NCBI RefSeq assembly: GCF_000300335.1
Contig: NZ_AMRM01000012.1
Location: 81,623 to 145,622, forward strand
Length of the DNA stretch: 64,000 nt
Source of the DNA: Nitratireductor pacificus pht-3B
GTDB lineage: Bacteria > Pseudomonadota > Alphaproteobacteria > Rhizobiales > Rhizobiaceae
Reading direction: 5' to 3'
The notes beneath the pieces were generated by a model that searched no databases, was not told where the DNA came from, and saw only the letters and a list, made by a program, of their open reading frames with translations. This document shows, in pieces, positions 1-8,475 of this stretch (position 1 is the stretch's first letter; each line of letters starts with the position of its first letter). Both the position numbers and the translations under genes were made by a program.

Positions 1-2
1 AT

Positions 3-509
3 CCGCAGCTGTCGCGCATACCCTTTGCCGAAATGCCCGCATTCTATCGCCGCATCGACGTGCTGGCCTGCACGGCATCGATGGAAGGCACGCCGAATCC
101 GGTGCTGGAGGCCATGGCATCGGGCGCCGCAGTCGTGTCGACCGACGTCGGCATCGTGCCGGAACTGTTCGGGCCGCTCCAGTCGCGGTACCTGCTGCGG
201 GACGCGACGCCGGAAGCACTGGCCGAGGCGCTCCGGCAGCTTGCCGCCGATCGCGGCCGGCTGCGCGATCTCGCGCGCGAGAACCTCGAAACCATCTCCG
301 CATGGTCGTGGCAGGAAACCGTTCGCGGATGGTGGCCCTTCTTCACTGAAGCCGCCCGCCGGGCCCGGGATCCGCGCCTCGCCGGCCGGCGGCGAGAGGC
401 GCTTCTTCAGGGATGCCACGCCTATTTCAACCATCTCGGCCGGAGCGACAGGGGCGGGCCGGGCGCCTGCTGGAGCCTGCGCCGCGCCCTCGCCTCACTG
501 AAGCGGTAG
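3..509 (+). CDS. Glycosyltransferase family 1/4-type, C-terminal part (cut by window edge)
   Basis: The frame is open from the left edge, so the true start lies outside the window and only about 168 residues are visible. The segment AFYRRIDVLACTASMEGTP followed by NPVLEAMASGAAVVSTDVG is the typical C-terminal nucleotide-sugar-binding half of a GT-B glycosyltransferase, with the EGxPNxxLEAMA signature around the donor-binding glutamate. The last 50 or so residues are Arg-rich and unlike the family. An in-frame ATG at 33 exists but lies inside the domain and is not a credible start. The sugar and acceptor cannot be told. Decayed DNA follows downstream. Confidence 0.8.
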   Translation, partial: PQLSRIPFAEMPAFYRRIDVLACTASMEGTPNPVLEAMASGAAVVSTDVGIVPELFGPLQSRYLLRDATPEALAEALRQLAADRGRLRDLARENLETISAWSWQETVRGWWPFFTEAARRARDPRLAGRRREALLQGCHAYFNHLGRSDRGGPGACWSLRRALASLKR

Positions 510-646
510 CGTCGGGCGGCAGATGCAGCCCGCGCGCCGGCAAATCAGCAGGATGCGGCGTCCGCATTCGGGCCGACCCTTACGGGCTTGAACGAACCGG
601 CGAATGGTTGGTGGTGTTTCCAGTCCGAAACAGACTCGCCTCTACA

Positions 647-830
647 GGGAATTTTGGTGTGTCCGGCGTCAGTGCTGATGGGAACAAATTGGGTTGATCG
701 AGAGCGGAGGTCGAACGAGCCTCTGTGGGGCATCTTGAGCGTGGCTCCAAGAATCCCATCGTCCTAGTGCTTGAGCAACTGGCTACAGCCTTGGAATGCC
801 AGATTCTCGAACCGTTCCGGCTGCCAGTTC
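647..830 (+). pseudogene. Relic of an XRE-family HTH regulator
   Basis: In the frame of 698-800 the translation reads RAEVERASVGHLERGSKNP and then IVLVLEQLATALECQI. This matches the second half of a HTH_3 (XRE/Cro-type) domain: recognition helix, the HxERGxxNP turn and the final LExLAxAL helix. An in-frame TGA at 695-697 splits it from an upstream stretch (SADGNKLG) that resembles the first helices. There is no intact start and no recognisable downstream domain, so it is read as a decayed gene. Confidence 0.45.
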
Positions 831-1182
831 AGACTGACGCATGTCGAGTGCCACTGAAGCGAGGACGGCTGAAACGTCGGTTTGACAATGTGAATCGGCA
901 CGCAAAGCCGGCCCCAGATTGGAGCCTGTCCTGAATGTAAATACTGATCGGGCTGCGGTTCTGCCAATCTGCCGATGTCTTGATTGTCAAAATGCCAGTG
1001 ACGACAGTGCCTTCTGCGATGCCATGACGACCACGGCGCTACTCGACTGCCTCGCTCACCATTGCCCTATCCGCGGAACCGGAAGCGACAGCTTCGCTTC
1101 AAGACTTGTTCCACGCACGGCTCCGGAACGACAAAGGAGAAAACTTGACCACGGCCGCAGACCCGAATCATACCTGAGAGGC

Positions 1183-1230
1183 GGGTCAATTCTCGGTGGA
1201 AACGCCAAGTCAGTTCTCAATGGCAACCAA
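1183..1230. repeat. Two imperfect 24-bp direct repeats resembling IS21-family ends
   Basis: Units 1183-1206 and 1207-1230 share the core GTCANTTCTCNNTGGNAAC in direct orientation with no spacer. Multiple short direct repeats of this GGGTCA-TTCTC-TGGAAA type are typical of the ends of IS21-family elements. No istA or istB gene is present, so this is at most a leftover end. Confidence 0.4.
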
Positions 1231-1265
1231 CACTCGGCACCATCGCGACAAAGTCGCCTTCACTC

Positions 1266-1299
1266 TTGCAATTATCGTATAATAGTATACGATTTTACC
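1266..1299. promoter_or_regulatory. Operator/promoter of the importer ATPase genes (predicted GntR/FCD site)
   Basis: A perfect inverted repeat ATCGTATA-ATAG-TATACGAT covers 1274-1293 and contains a TATAAT box at 1278-1283. The block 1266-1299 matches 14509-14542, in front of the GntR gene, at 32 of 34 positions. The ATG at 1300 follows directly. A start site placed from the TATAAT would leave a leader of only about 10 bases with no room for a ribosome binding site. Confidence 0.7.
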
Positions 1300-2349
1300 A
1301 TGCAGACTTCGACCCGCTCCAGAACCGGCACAGCGACAGAGACACCCGACCGGAAAGCCGACGCCACATGCCTGCTGGATGTGCGCGACCTGTGCGTGTC
1401 GTTCGGTGACCTGCCCATCGTCAACGGCGTTTCCTTCACCCTGCACGAGGGCGAGGTGGTGGGCATCGTCGGCGAATCGGGCAGCGGCAAGAGCGTCTCT
1501 TCTCTCGCCATCATGCGTCTTCTGCCGCGTCAGGCGCGCATCACCGCCTCGCGCCTGGAGTTCATGGGCGAGGATCTGCTTTCCGCCAGCGAGCGCCGCT
1601 ACGAGGAGTTGCGGGGCGCCGCCATATCCATGATCTTCCAGGAGCCGATGACGGCGCTCAATCCGGTGCTGACGGTCGGCGAGCAGATCGTCGAGACGGT
1701 CCGCCGCCACGAAGGCGTCAGCCGGCGCATCGCGCGGCAGCGTGCGCTCGACGCGCTTGGCCGGGTCGGCATTCCCGCAGCGGCCCAGCGCCTCGATGAC
1801 TATCCGCATCAGATGTCGGGCGGCATGCGCCAGCGCGCGATGATCGCCATGGCGCTCGCCTGCAACCCCCGCGTCCTCATCGCCGACGAACCCACCACGG
1901 CCCTCGATGTGACCATCCAGGCGCAGATTCTCGAACTGCTCCAGGACCTGCAGGAGGAGTTCCGGATGGGCACGGTGATGATTACCCACGATCTCGGCGT
2001 CGTCTCATCCTTCACCGACCGCGTGATGATCATGTATGCGGGTCAGGTGGTAGAGGATGCACCGGCCCAAAATGTTTTCAGCGGTCCGCGCCATCCCTAC
2101 ACCGAGGGCCTGCTCGCCAGCATCCCCTCGAGCGAGGAAGACACGGAGCGGCTTTACGCCATTCCCGGCACCGTGCCGCCACCCTTCGACCTGCCACCCG
2201 GCTGCCGCTTCGAGCCGCGCTGCTCCGACGCCAGGCCGCCCTGCCGGACGGCGCGGCCGAGGCTGATCGCCTGCGGCGAGGATCACATGGCCGCCTGCAT
2301 CCGCAACACCGGCTACACTTTTCCGGAGGACATGAATGGCGGTCGATAA
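1300..2349 (+). CDS. Peptide-type ABC importer ATPase, DppD/OppD-like
   Basis: This 349-residue ATPase would power the importer whose permeases and binding protein lie at 10892-14424. Visible motifs are Walker A GESGSGKS (residues 58-65), the Q-loop [11 protein letters not shown], the signature SGGMRQR, Walker [13 protein letters not shown] and the H-loop ITHDLG. They are followed by the C-terminal oligopeptide-transporter extension with PGCRFEPRC, whose cysteines are typical of DppD/OppD. The frame stays open upstream to 919, but residues before [13 protein letters not shown] look non-homologous. ATG 1300 has no Shine-Dalgarno sequence, so a slightly later start is possible. It overlaps the next gene by 14 bases. 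Confidence 0.88.
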   Translation: MQTSTRSRTGTATETPDRKADATCLLDVRDLCVSFGDLPIVNGVSFTLHEGEVVGIVGESGSGKSVSSLAIMRLLPRQARITASRLEFMGEDLLSASERRYEELRGAAISMIFQEPMTALNPVLTVGEQIVETVRRHEGVSRRIARQRALDALGRVGIPAAAQRLDDYPHQMSGGMRQRAMIAMALACNPRVLIADEPTTALDVTIQAQILELLQDLQEEFRMGTVMITHDLGVVSSFTDRVMIMYAGQVVEDAPAQNVFSGPRHPYTEGLLASIPSSEEDTERLYAIPGTVPPPFDLPPGCRFEPRCSDARPPCRTARPRLIACGEDHMAACIRNTGYTFPEDMNGGR

Positions 2350-3322
2350 TCCACCCCTGCTGCGCGTCGAGGCCCTGGAGAAACGCTTCGAGACCGGCGG
2401 CGGATTGTTTTCGCAGAGCCGCAGCGTGCGGGCAGTCGACGGGGTATCGTTTGCCATCGGAGCCGGTGAAACGCTGGGACTCGTCGGCGAGAGCGGCTGC
2501 GGCAAGACCACCGTCGGACGGCTGGTGCTGCGCCTCCTCGAGCCGACGGCCGGCACGGTCGAGTTCGACGGTACGGACCTGCGCACCCTGGATGCTGAAC
2601 GCATGCGCGCCATGCGCCGCGATCTGCAGATCATCTTTCAGGATCCGCTTGGCGCACTGAACCCGCGCATGAGCGTCGGCGATCTGATCATGGAGCCGCT
2701 GGTCATCCATAGGGTCGGCGACGCGGTCGCTCAGCAGAAGCGGCTTGGCGAACTGCTCGAACTGGTCGGGCTTGCCAGCTACCATGCCGGGCGTTTCGCG
2801 CATGAGTTCTCGGGCGGCCAGCGGCAGCGCATCTGCATCGCCCGCGCGCTGGCGCTGAACCCGCGCTTCATCGTCTGCGACGAGGCGGCGTCAGCGCTCG
2901 ACGTATCGATCCAGGCGCAGATCCTGAACCTGCTTCAGGACCTGAAGCAGGAGCTGGGGCTGACCTATCTGTTCATCAGCCACGACCTCGGCGTCATTCG
3001 CCACATCTCGGACCGCGTCATGGTGATGTATCTGGGCAAGGTGGTGGAGACGGGCAGCAAGAAGGCGATCTTCGATACGCCGGCCCATCCCTACACCATT
3101 GCGCTGCTGCGCTCGGCGCCCTCGCGCAACCGGGGGAAGACGCGCTATTCGGCAATCAAGGGCGATCTCCCCAGCCCGTCCAACCCGCCCGCCGGCTGCC
3201 GTTTCCACACACGCTGCCCGATTGCGCGCGACATCTGCAAGACAACGCCGCCGCCGCTCGCATCGGTGGCCGAGGGCGAGCACCAGGCGGCCTGCCATTT
3301 CCCGGGCGCCATCGCTGCCTGA
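2336..3322 (+). CDS. Peptide-type ABC importer ATPase, DppF/OppF-like
   Basis: This is the second ATPase of the heterodimeric pair, 328 residues long. It has Walker A GESGCGKT, Q-loop IFQDPLGALNPRM, signature SGGQRQR, a Walker B region ending in CDEAASALD (Ala where the family often has Pro-Val or Pro-Thr), and H-loop ISHDLGV. The C-terminal peptide-transporter tail contains PAGCRFHTRCPIA. The start ATG lies 5 bases after GGAGGA (2325-2330) and overlaps the upstream gene in another frame, a sign of translational coupling. It is separated from its permeases by about 7.5 kb of catabolic genes. Confidence 0.9.
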   Translation: MAVDNPPLLRVEALEKRFETGGGLFSQSRSVRAVDGVSFAIGAGETLGLVGESGCGKTTVGRLVLRLLEPTAGTVEFDGTDLRTLDAERMRAMRRDLQIIFQDPLGALNPRMSVGDLIMEPLVIHRVGDAVAQQKRLGELLELVGLASYHAGRFAHEFSGGQRQRICIARALALNPRFIVCDEAASALDVSIQAQILNLLQDLKQELGLTYLFISHDLGVIRHISDRVMVMYLGKVVETGSKKAIFDTPAHPYTIALLRSAPSRNRGKTRYSAIKGDLPSPSNPPAGCRFHTRCPIARDICKTTPPPLASVAEGEHQAACHFPGAIAA

Positions 3323-3364
3323 AGGTCTGGTGCAGACGGCGGGCCAAGCGCGCGGCAGTTTCCT

Positions 3365-4540
3365 TCAGAGGGTTGGAGTGGCGTAGAGGACACGCCCTTT
3401 CACCCGGATCTCGGTTTCGACGAGATAGGGGACAAGCCGTGCCGGATCGATCTCCATGCCGAGGCCTGGCGCATCCGGCGCCGCGATCAGGCCGTCGCCA
3501 TCCAGCCGGATATGATTGGCGGTGATCTGTTCCGCCAGTTGCTTCGGCGCCGCCGGATACTCGCAGATATGGCTTTCCGAAAGACCCGCGAAAGGCTGCA
3601 TCGAGGCGGACAACGCCAGATGCGAGGTAAAGGTGTGGTTCACATAGGTGACGCCGCGCGCCACCGCCATGTCGGCGACCTTCTTGGCCGGACCGATCCC
3701 GCCGATGCGGCCGCAATCGATCTGCACGAAGCCGATCCCGCCATAATCGATCAGATGCTGCGCCATATGCACATTATGCGCCGCCTCGCCGCCGGCCACG
3801 CGCACCTGTGCGCCGCGCGCGGCCAGCGCCGCATAGGCCTCGAAAGCGCCGGCGTCGAAAGGCTCCTCGAACCACAGCGCCCCGGCGTCGTCGAGCGGCT
3901 GCAGCCGGGCCGCCGCCGCATCGATGTCCTCACCGAAGATCTGGCCGACATCCACCATCAGATGAGCGTCCCAGTCGAGCCCCTCTCGCGCTGCGGCGAA
4001 GTGGTCGGCATCAGCCGCCACTTCGCCGCGTCCAACCGGGCCCCAACCGAATTTCGCCGCCGAAAACCCGTCCCGCCGCGCCGCCCGCGCCCGTTCGAGC
4101 GTGATGTCCGGCGTCTCGCCGAACAGCAGCGAGGCATAGGGTGTCTTGCGAAGCGCCTGGCGATAGCCGAGGAGCCGCCAGACGGGTTCCCCGCGCTTCT
4201 TGCCGAGCAGGTCCCACAGAGCCATCTCGATTCCCGAAAGGGTGTGCGGCGCCTGCAGGAGGTCCATGGAATTGTAGCCGACCAGTGCCGAAATGCGCGC
4301 GATGTCGGCCGGCGTCTCCAACGTCTGGCCGAGCACCGATTCGCCGACCGGCCGGCACACACCGTGCGACTTCGGGCAGACGAAGGCCGCGATGGACGGC
4401 AACGGCGCCGCCTCGCATTCGCCCCAGCCGATGAGCCCGCCGCCGCTGACGCGGACCAGAAGCGCGTCCTGGCTGCCATCCGCCTCATCGGTGATTTCAG
4501 GCATGGAGAGATAGAAGAGGTCGACCGCCTCGATTTTCAT
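3365..4540 (-). CDS. Enolase-superfamily (mandelate racemase/muconate lactonizing type) enzyme
   Basis: The 391-residue protein is a member of the MR/MLE branch, which abstracts the proton alpha to a carboxylate and often dehydrates sugar acids. It carries AAKFGWGP on the second barrel strand, the metal ligands Asp (MVDVGQ), Glu (LWFEEPF) and Glu (AGGEAAHN), and an Asp-His dyad (QIDCGRIGGI and VNHTF). These fit an active dehydratase or racemase. It is the last gene of a minus-strand operon (deacylase, M81 peptidase, this gene) with gaps of about 25 and 21 bases. A paralogue lies at 7227. The substrate cannot be read from sequence. Confidence 0.85.
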   Translation of the reverse strand: MKIEAVDLFYLSMPEITDEADGSQDALLVRVSGGGLIGWGECEAAPLPSIAAFVCPKSHGVCRPVGESVLGQTLETPADIARISALVGYNSMDLLQAPHTLSGIEMALWDLLGKKRGEPVWRLLGYRQALRKTPYASLLFGETPDITLERARAARRDGFSAAKFGWGPVGRGEVAADADHFAAAREGLDWDAHLMVDVGQIFGEDIDAAAARLQPLDDAGALWFEEPFDAGAFEAYAALAARGAQVRVAGGEAAHNVHMAQHLIDYGGIGFVQIDCGRIGGIGPAKKVADMAVARGVTYVNHTFTSHLALSASMQPFAGLSESHICEYPAAPKQLAEQITANHIRLDGDGLIAAPDAPGLGMEIDPARLVPYLVETEIRVKGRVLYATPTL

Positions 4541-4561
4541 TCTTTGCGTCCAGTGCTTCTG

Positions 4562-6052
4562 TCAGTGACGGTGATAAAGGTTTGCCTGCGCAACGAAGCC
4601 GTCGATATCGTCCAGAGGGAACATGGGCCGGGCGCAGATGGTATGCCCGAGCTGGCGGATGTCGGCCGAGGTGGCCCCCGGAGCGTCGATGTTGAAGTTC
4701 TTCTCCACCCACTGGTCATACATGGCGTATTCGGTGTGCGGCGACTTCACGACGACGAGGTCGAAATCGACCGGGTTCAGGCCGTTGGCGAAATACATGG
4801 CGCGGTCGAACAGGCTGACCGAACGGCTCATCACGACGACGGTGACATTGTCGAACGCCAGCACGGCAGTCGGCCCGGCGTCGAGCGCCAGGCGCATCGT
4901 CTCCAGCCGGCCGGAGCCGTCGGAGAGGAGCTTGACCTGCGCCTTGACCGGCATCGGCTGGAACCGTTCCGGGTCCATCGCGCCACCGAGCGTGACCTCG
5001 ATCGTCGCGCCGACGCCGGCGCGGTGCGCCGCTTCGGCCGCTGCCGGGTCGACAATCTGCGCCAGAACGCGCTTCGGATAGCCGGCATCCCTGAGCGCGC
5101 GCAGAATGCTGTTGGAATCGCCGGTGGCGCCGGAGGATGTCGCGTCCGCGGCGTCGGTGAAGCAGACGGTCCCTTCGATCGTCCGCGCCTGCGCGATAGC
5201 CCGGTCGAGCGCGATCAGCTTGCCCTGCATGCGATGCCGCATCGGCCAGAACTCGGACGCCAGGCGCTCCGCCTCGGCCGCCGCCGTGTCCGGGTCGTCA
5301 TCGGTGATGACAATCACCTGGCTGCACAGCTCCGGCACGTCGGTGAAGGGATTGCCGATCATGATGCCGGCGGCCAGCGCCCTGCCCTCGCGCTCGAGCC
5401 TCTGGCACTCGCGGATGAGGTCGCCATAACAGCCCGTGCGGGTGATCAGTTCGTCGCCGCGCACCAGCGCCGGGATGACGGCCCGCGCGATGGTCGGGCG
5501 CCGTCCACCCTGCATCAGGTCGAGAAGCAGGCGCGCCGCCCGCGCGCCCGTATCCGCGAAATCCACATGCGGATAGGTGTGGTAGATCGCCATCGCGTCG
5601 GCCTGGCGGATCATCCGGTCCGTCAGGATACCGTGCAGGTCAAGCGAGATGACGATGGGCTTGTCCGGGCCGGCCATCTTGCGGATTTCCGCCAGGAGAT
5701 GACCCTCCGGGTCGAGCTCTCCATCGGCCCCCATCGCCCCGTGCAGCGACACATAGATGCCGTCCACTTCGTCGATGCGTTCGCCGACGGCTGCAAGCAA
5801 CTCGCCGGAAAGCCGGCTCCATCCGGCTGCCGAAAGAAGCCCCGCGCTTCCCGCCCGGGCGGCGAATGTCGGGACGATCCCGATCCCCTCAGCGCCCTCG
5901 AACACCGACAGCGCCCCGCCGATGGCGGTGTTCTTGCCCCTCTGGCCGAACAGCGCGCCGCCGCGCTCAATTTCGAAATTCTCATACTCCGATGGAACGG
6001 GATTGAAGGAGGAGATCTCCTGCATGCATTCCACGATCAGAATGTTTCTCAT
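4562..6052 (-). CDS. M81 family metallopeptidase, MlrC-like
   Basis: The family is named after MlrC, which cleaves linear microcystin, and most members have unknown substrates. The 496-residue protein starts MRNILIVECMQEISSFNP and carries the zinc-ligand motifs ISLDLHG and YHTYPHVDFADTGARAA, plus the conserved end TICARPMFPLDD. The ATG at 6052 has AAGGA upstream, and 6052 rather than the longer open frame fits the family N-terminus. It is the middle gene of the operon led by the DoeB-like deacylase. In this context it probably hydrolyses an amide bond in the imported compound or removes a peptide-like part. That is an inference. Confidence 0.85.
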   Translation of the reverse strand: MRNILIVECMQEISSFNPVPSEYENFEIERGGALFGQRGKNTAIGGALSVFEGAEGIGIVPTFAARAGSAGLLSAAGWSRLSGELLAAVGERIDEVDGIYVSLHGAMGADGELDPEGHLLAEIRKMAGPDKPIVISLDLHGILTDRMIRQADAMAIYHTYPHVDFADTGARAARLLLDLMQGGRRPTIARAVIPALVRGDELITRTGCYGDLIRECQRLEREGRALAAGIMIGNPFTDVPELCSQVIVITDDDPDTAAAEAERLASEFWPMRHRMQGKLIALDRAIAQARTIEGTVCFTDAADATSSGATGDSNSILRALRDAGYPKRVLAQIVDPAAAEAAHRAGVGATIEVTLGGAMDPERFQPMPVKAQVKLLSDGSGRLETMRLALDAGPTAVLAFDNVTVVVMSRSVSLFDRAMYFANGLNPVDFDLVVVKSPHTEYAMYDQWVEKNFNIDAPGATSADIRQLGHTICARPMFPLDDIDGFVAQANLYHRH

Positions 6053-6077
6053 TGTCGGTCCTTGCTCCGGCTTCAGG

Positions 6078-7118
6078 TCAGCGATCCGACCAGTCGTCCG
6101 CATAGTCTTCCATGACGATGGCCACGGCGTCGCCACGCGCCACGCGTCCCGGCCCTGCGCCGAACCAGACAATGCCATCCTTCGCATAGGTCAGCACAAG
6201 CGGTTCGGAATCGACATCCTCGATGAAATGCAGATACCCCGCGACCTGCCCGGCGCGCACCTCCTCGCCGACATAATGGGTCGGCTCGAACAGCCCGGCG
6301 CGCGGCGAGAAGACATATGATAGGGGATCGCGCACCATCATGTGCCGGGTCGCTGCCGCCCCATCGCGCTGCGCCGTGTCCGGCTCCCCCTCGATGACGC
6401 CCATATGCTTCAGGATGTTGTCGATGCCGCGCCGGCCGATCCGAACGCCCTCGATGTTCACCCGGCCCCAGCCGCCAAGCTCGGTCCCCAGCGAAACGAT
6501 GCCGCGTCGCTCGACGCAGGAAGTGAAGGTGGAATCCTCGTCGACACCGCCGAAGACGACATTGAACGGCGCGCCGAAGGCGGCAGCGGCGGCAAGCGTC
6601 TTCTCGCGGATTTTCGGGTCGGCGACGTGGTGCATGTTGGTCGAGAGCGCCGAATCGAAGGAATGGCCGGCCGTATGCATGTCGACCGAGATATCTGCCA
6701 TCGGCAGGATCACGCTGTCGAGGAAGTGGGCCAGCATCTGGCTGAACGTTCCCTTCGGATTGCCCGGGAAGCACCGATTGATGTCCCAGCCATCGATCGG
6801 CGACAGGCGCGTATCGGACATGATCGCTGGGATGTTGACGGCCGGCATCATGATGACCCGTCCCTGAACCTCCTCCACCTTCAGACTCCTGGCGAGCCGG
6901 GAGATGGCGATCGGCCCCTCATACTCGTCGCCGTGAACGCCGCCGGTCAGGAGCACCGTCGGGCCGCTCCCGTTCTTCACGACGACGATCGGAATTTCGA
7001 CCGTGCCCCAGCCAGAATTGTTGCGCGACAATGGCGCACGCGCATAGCCCGCCTGCCTGCCATTCTTGTCGAAGTCGATGGTGCAGACGATCCGGCTCCG
7101 GGCCGCTGTGTCGCTCAT
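6078..7118 (-). CDS. Succinylglutamate desuccinylase/aspartoacylase-family deacylase (DoeB-like)
   Basis: A zinc hydrolase of 346 residues related to AstE, aspartoacylase and the ectoine-pathway deacetylase DoeB. The zinc motif HGDEYEG (His and Glu ligands) and the third ligand in SVDMHTAGHS are both present, with the substrate-binding stretch WDINRCFPGN between them. The ATG at 7118 follows AGGA. The open frame continues upstream through the operator, so 7118 is preferred. It is the first gene of a three-gene operon with the M81 peptidase and an enolase-superfamily enzyme. Its family role is removal of N-acyl groups from amino acids. Nothing else of an ectoine pathway is seen here, so the substrate is probably different. 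Confidence 0.82.
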   Translation of the reverse strand: MSDTAARSRIVCTIDFDKNGRQAGYARAPLSRNNSGWGTVEIPIVVVKNGSGPTVLLTGGVHGDEYEGPIAISRLARSLKVEEVQGRVIMMPAVNIPAIMSDTRLSPIDGWDINRCFPGNPKGTFSQMLAHFLDSVILPMADISVDMHTAGHSFDSALSTNMHHVADPKIREKTLAAAAAFGAPFNVVFGGVDEDSTFTSCVERRGIVSLGTELGGWGRVNIEGVRIGRRGIDNILKHMGVIEGEPDTAQRDGAAATRHMMVRDPLSYVFSPRAGLFEPTHYVGEEVRAGQVAGYLHFIEDVDSEPLVLTYAKDGIVWFGAGPGRVARGDAVAIVMEDYADDWSDR

Positions 7119-7146
7119 GTCATGGTTCCTCTCAGAAGAAGCTTGT

Positions 7147-7166
7147 TTCGTATGATTGTATACTAT
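7147..7166. promoter_or_regulatory. Second predicted GntR/FCD operator in a divergent promoter
   Basis: TTCGTATG-ATTG-TATACTAT matches the ATCGTATA-N4-TATACGAT consensus of the sites at 1274 and 14517 at 13 of 16 half-site positions. It lies between the divergent deacylase operon (start 7118) and the enolase/SDR/FAH operon (start 7227), so one site could control both. Confidence 0.6.
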
Positions 7167-7226
7167 ATTGATGACTGTCAAGACGCCTCCCGGCGCTCGA
7201 TCGGCAAATTCTTCCTGGAGTAGACC

Positions 7227-8426
7227 ATGCATTCGCCCACCGACAGGCCTTCCCCCCGGCAGGATCAGGCGGCCCTGTCTCCGCTGCGCATCACCGCGGT
7301 CCGTGTCGCGTCACTCCAGGGGGAGAGTCCGCAAGGCGGGTGGAGCAGTGAGATCGCGGCGGAAGATTCCGTACATGCTTTGGTGGCTGTCCATACCGAT
7401 GCCGGCATTTCGGGGTATGGCAGCGTCTTCACCAATGGCCGCCTTGTCGAGGCCGCCATTGACGTGCTGATGCCGCATCTCATCGGCGCGAACGCGCTGG
7501 AGCCGGAGCGCCTTAGCGAAACGCTGCACCAGAACACCTTCTGGATGGGGCGCGGCGGCACGCTGACCCATGCAATCAGCGGCATCGACATCGCCCTCTG
7601 GGACATATTGGGCAAGGCCACAGGCCTTTCCGTCGGACGGCTTCTCGGCGGCCGCTACCGCGACCGGGTGCAGCCCTACTGCTCGCTCCTCATGGACGAG
7701 CCGGCCCGCATGGGCGACGTGATCGCCCCGCACCGCGACCAGGGATTCCGCGCTTTCAAGATCGGCTGGGGTCCGTTCGGCCGCCGCGATGACCCGAAGC
7801 TCGACGAGGCGATCGTCCGCGCGGCCCGCGAGGCTGCCGGCGAAGATGCGCGCCTGTTCGTCGATGCCGGCGCCAGCGACGCCTTTTGGCCGAACGGGCT
7901 GAAATGGGCGCTCAACACCGCGCATATGCTGAAGGACTACGGCGTCGGCTGGTTCGAGGAAGCGCTGCGGCCGGACGCGCTCGACGATTTCGTCGCGCTG
8001 CGCAAGGCAAGTCCAGTCCCCATCGCCGGCGGTGAAGTGCTGACGCGCCGGCAGTCCTACACACCCTGGCTGGTGCAGGGCGCGCTCGACATCGTGCAGC
8101 CGGACGTCACAAAGGTCGGCGGAATCAGCGAGCAGCGGCGCATCGCCTGGATGGCGCAGGAATTCGGCATCCGCTACATCGGCCATGGCTGGAACACCGC
8201 CCTTGGCCTGGCCGCAGACCTCCAGCTCGCCTCGGCGATCTTCGATTGCGACCTCGTCGAGTATATCGGCGGCAGCGCCTATGTGGACCGGCTGGCAAGC
8301 GAACCCTTCCGGCTCGACGGCGACGGCTTCCTTGCCATCCCCGACCGGCCCGGCCTCGGCATCGATCTCGATCCTGATCACGTTGCCCGTTACGCACCCG
8401 GCGCTGCCCGCTTCTTCACCGGCTGA
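7227..8426 (+). CDS. Enolase-superfamily dehydratase, sugar-acid type
   Basis: A 399-residue MR/MLE-type enzyme. It shows FKIGWGPFG, metal ligands Asp (LFVDAGA), Glu (GWFEEAL) and Glu (IAGGEVL), and the Asp-His dyad (QPDVTKVGGI and IGHGWN) used by mandelate-racemase-like sugar-acid dehydratases. The ATG at 7227 has GGAG about 8 bases upstream. It leads a plus-strand operon with an SDR dehydrogenase and an FAH hydrolase. In that setting dehydration of an aldonic acid to a 2-keto-3-deoxy acid is the likely reaction, as in the L-fuconate and L-rhamnonate pathways. The substrate is inferred, not shown. Confidence 0.85.
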   Translation: MHSPTDRPSPRQDQAALSPLRITAVRVASLQGESPQGGWSSEIAAEDSVHALVAVHTDAGISGYGSVFTNGRLVEAAIDVLMPHLIGANALEPERLSETLHQNTFWMGRGGTLTHAISGIDIALWDILGKATGLSVGRLLGGRYRDRVQPYCSLLMDEPARMGDVIAPHRDQGFRAFKIGWGPFGRRDDPKLDEAIVRAAREAAGEDARLFVDAGASDAFWPNGLKWALNTAHMLKDYGVGWFEEALRPDALDDFVALRKASPVPIAGGEVLTRRQSYTPWLVQGALDIVQPDVTKVGGISEQRRIAWMAQEFGIRYIGHGWNTALGLAADLQLASAIFDCDLVEYIGGSAYVDRLASEPFRLDGDGFLAIPDRPGLGIDLDPDHVARYAPGAARFFTG

Positions 8427-8475
8427 GCAGCGGACCGCGTCCGCCGCGCCCATCAATCACAGACAGGAGAGGACA

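Larger units (their letters stand above)
510..1299. other. Gene-free decayed region upstream of the importer genes
   Basis: No intact gene is visible in about 790 bases. The stretch holds a degenerate HTH relic near 647-830, an IS21-like end repeat at 1183-1230 and, at its right end, the operator/promoter of the ABC transporter genes. The rest shows nothing I can name. A long open frame runs through 919-1299 into the ATPase gene, but its sequence resembles no protein I know and the ATPase family starts near 1300. Confidence 0.6.

Noticed and set aside
919..1299. N-terminal extension of the DppD-like ATPase
   Set aside because: The added 127 residues run through the IS21-like repeats and the operator and do not resemble any ATPase N-terminus.
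3512..6115. Plus-strand open frame of about 870 codons across the enolase and M81 genes
   Set aside because: It spans two opposite-strand genes with intact catalytic motifs and has no homology pattern of its own.
6078..7118. An ectoine-degradation function for the DoeB-like gene
   Set aside because: No DoeA, EutB/C or ectoine transporter is present, and the neighbours point to sugar acids.
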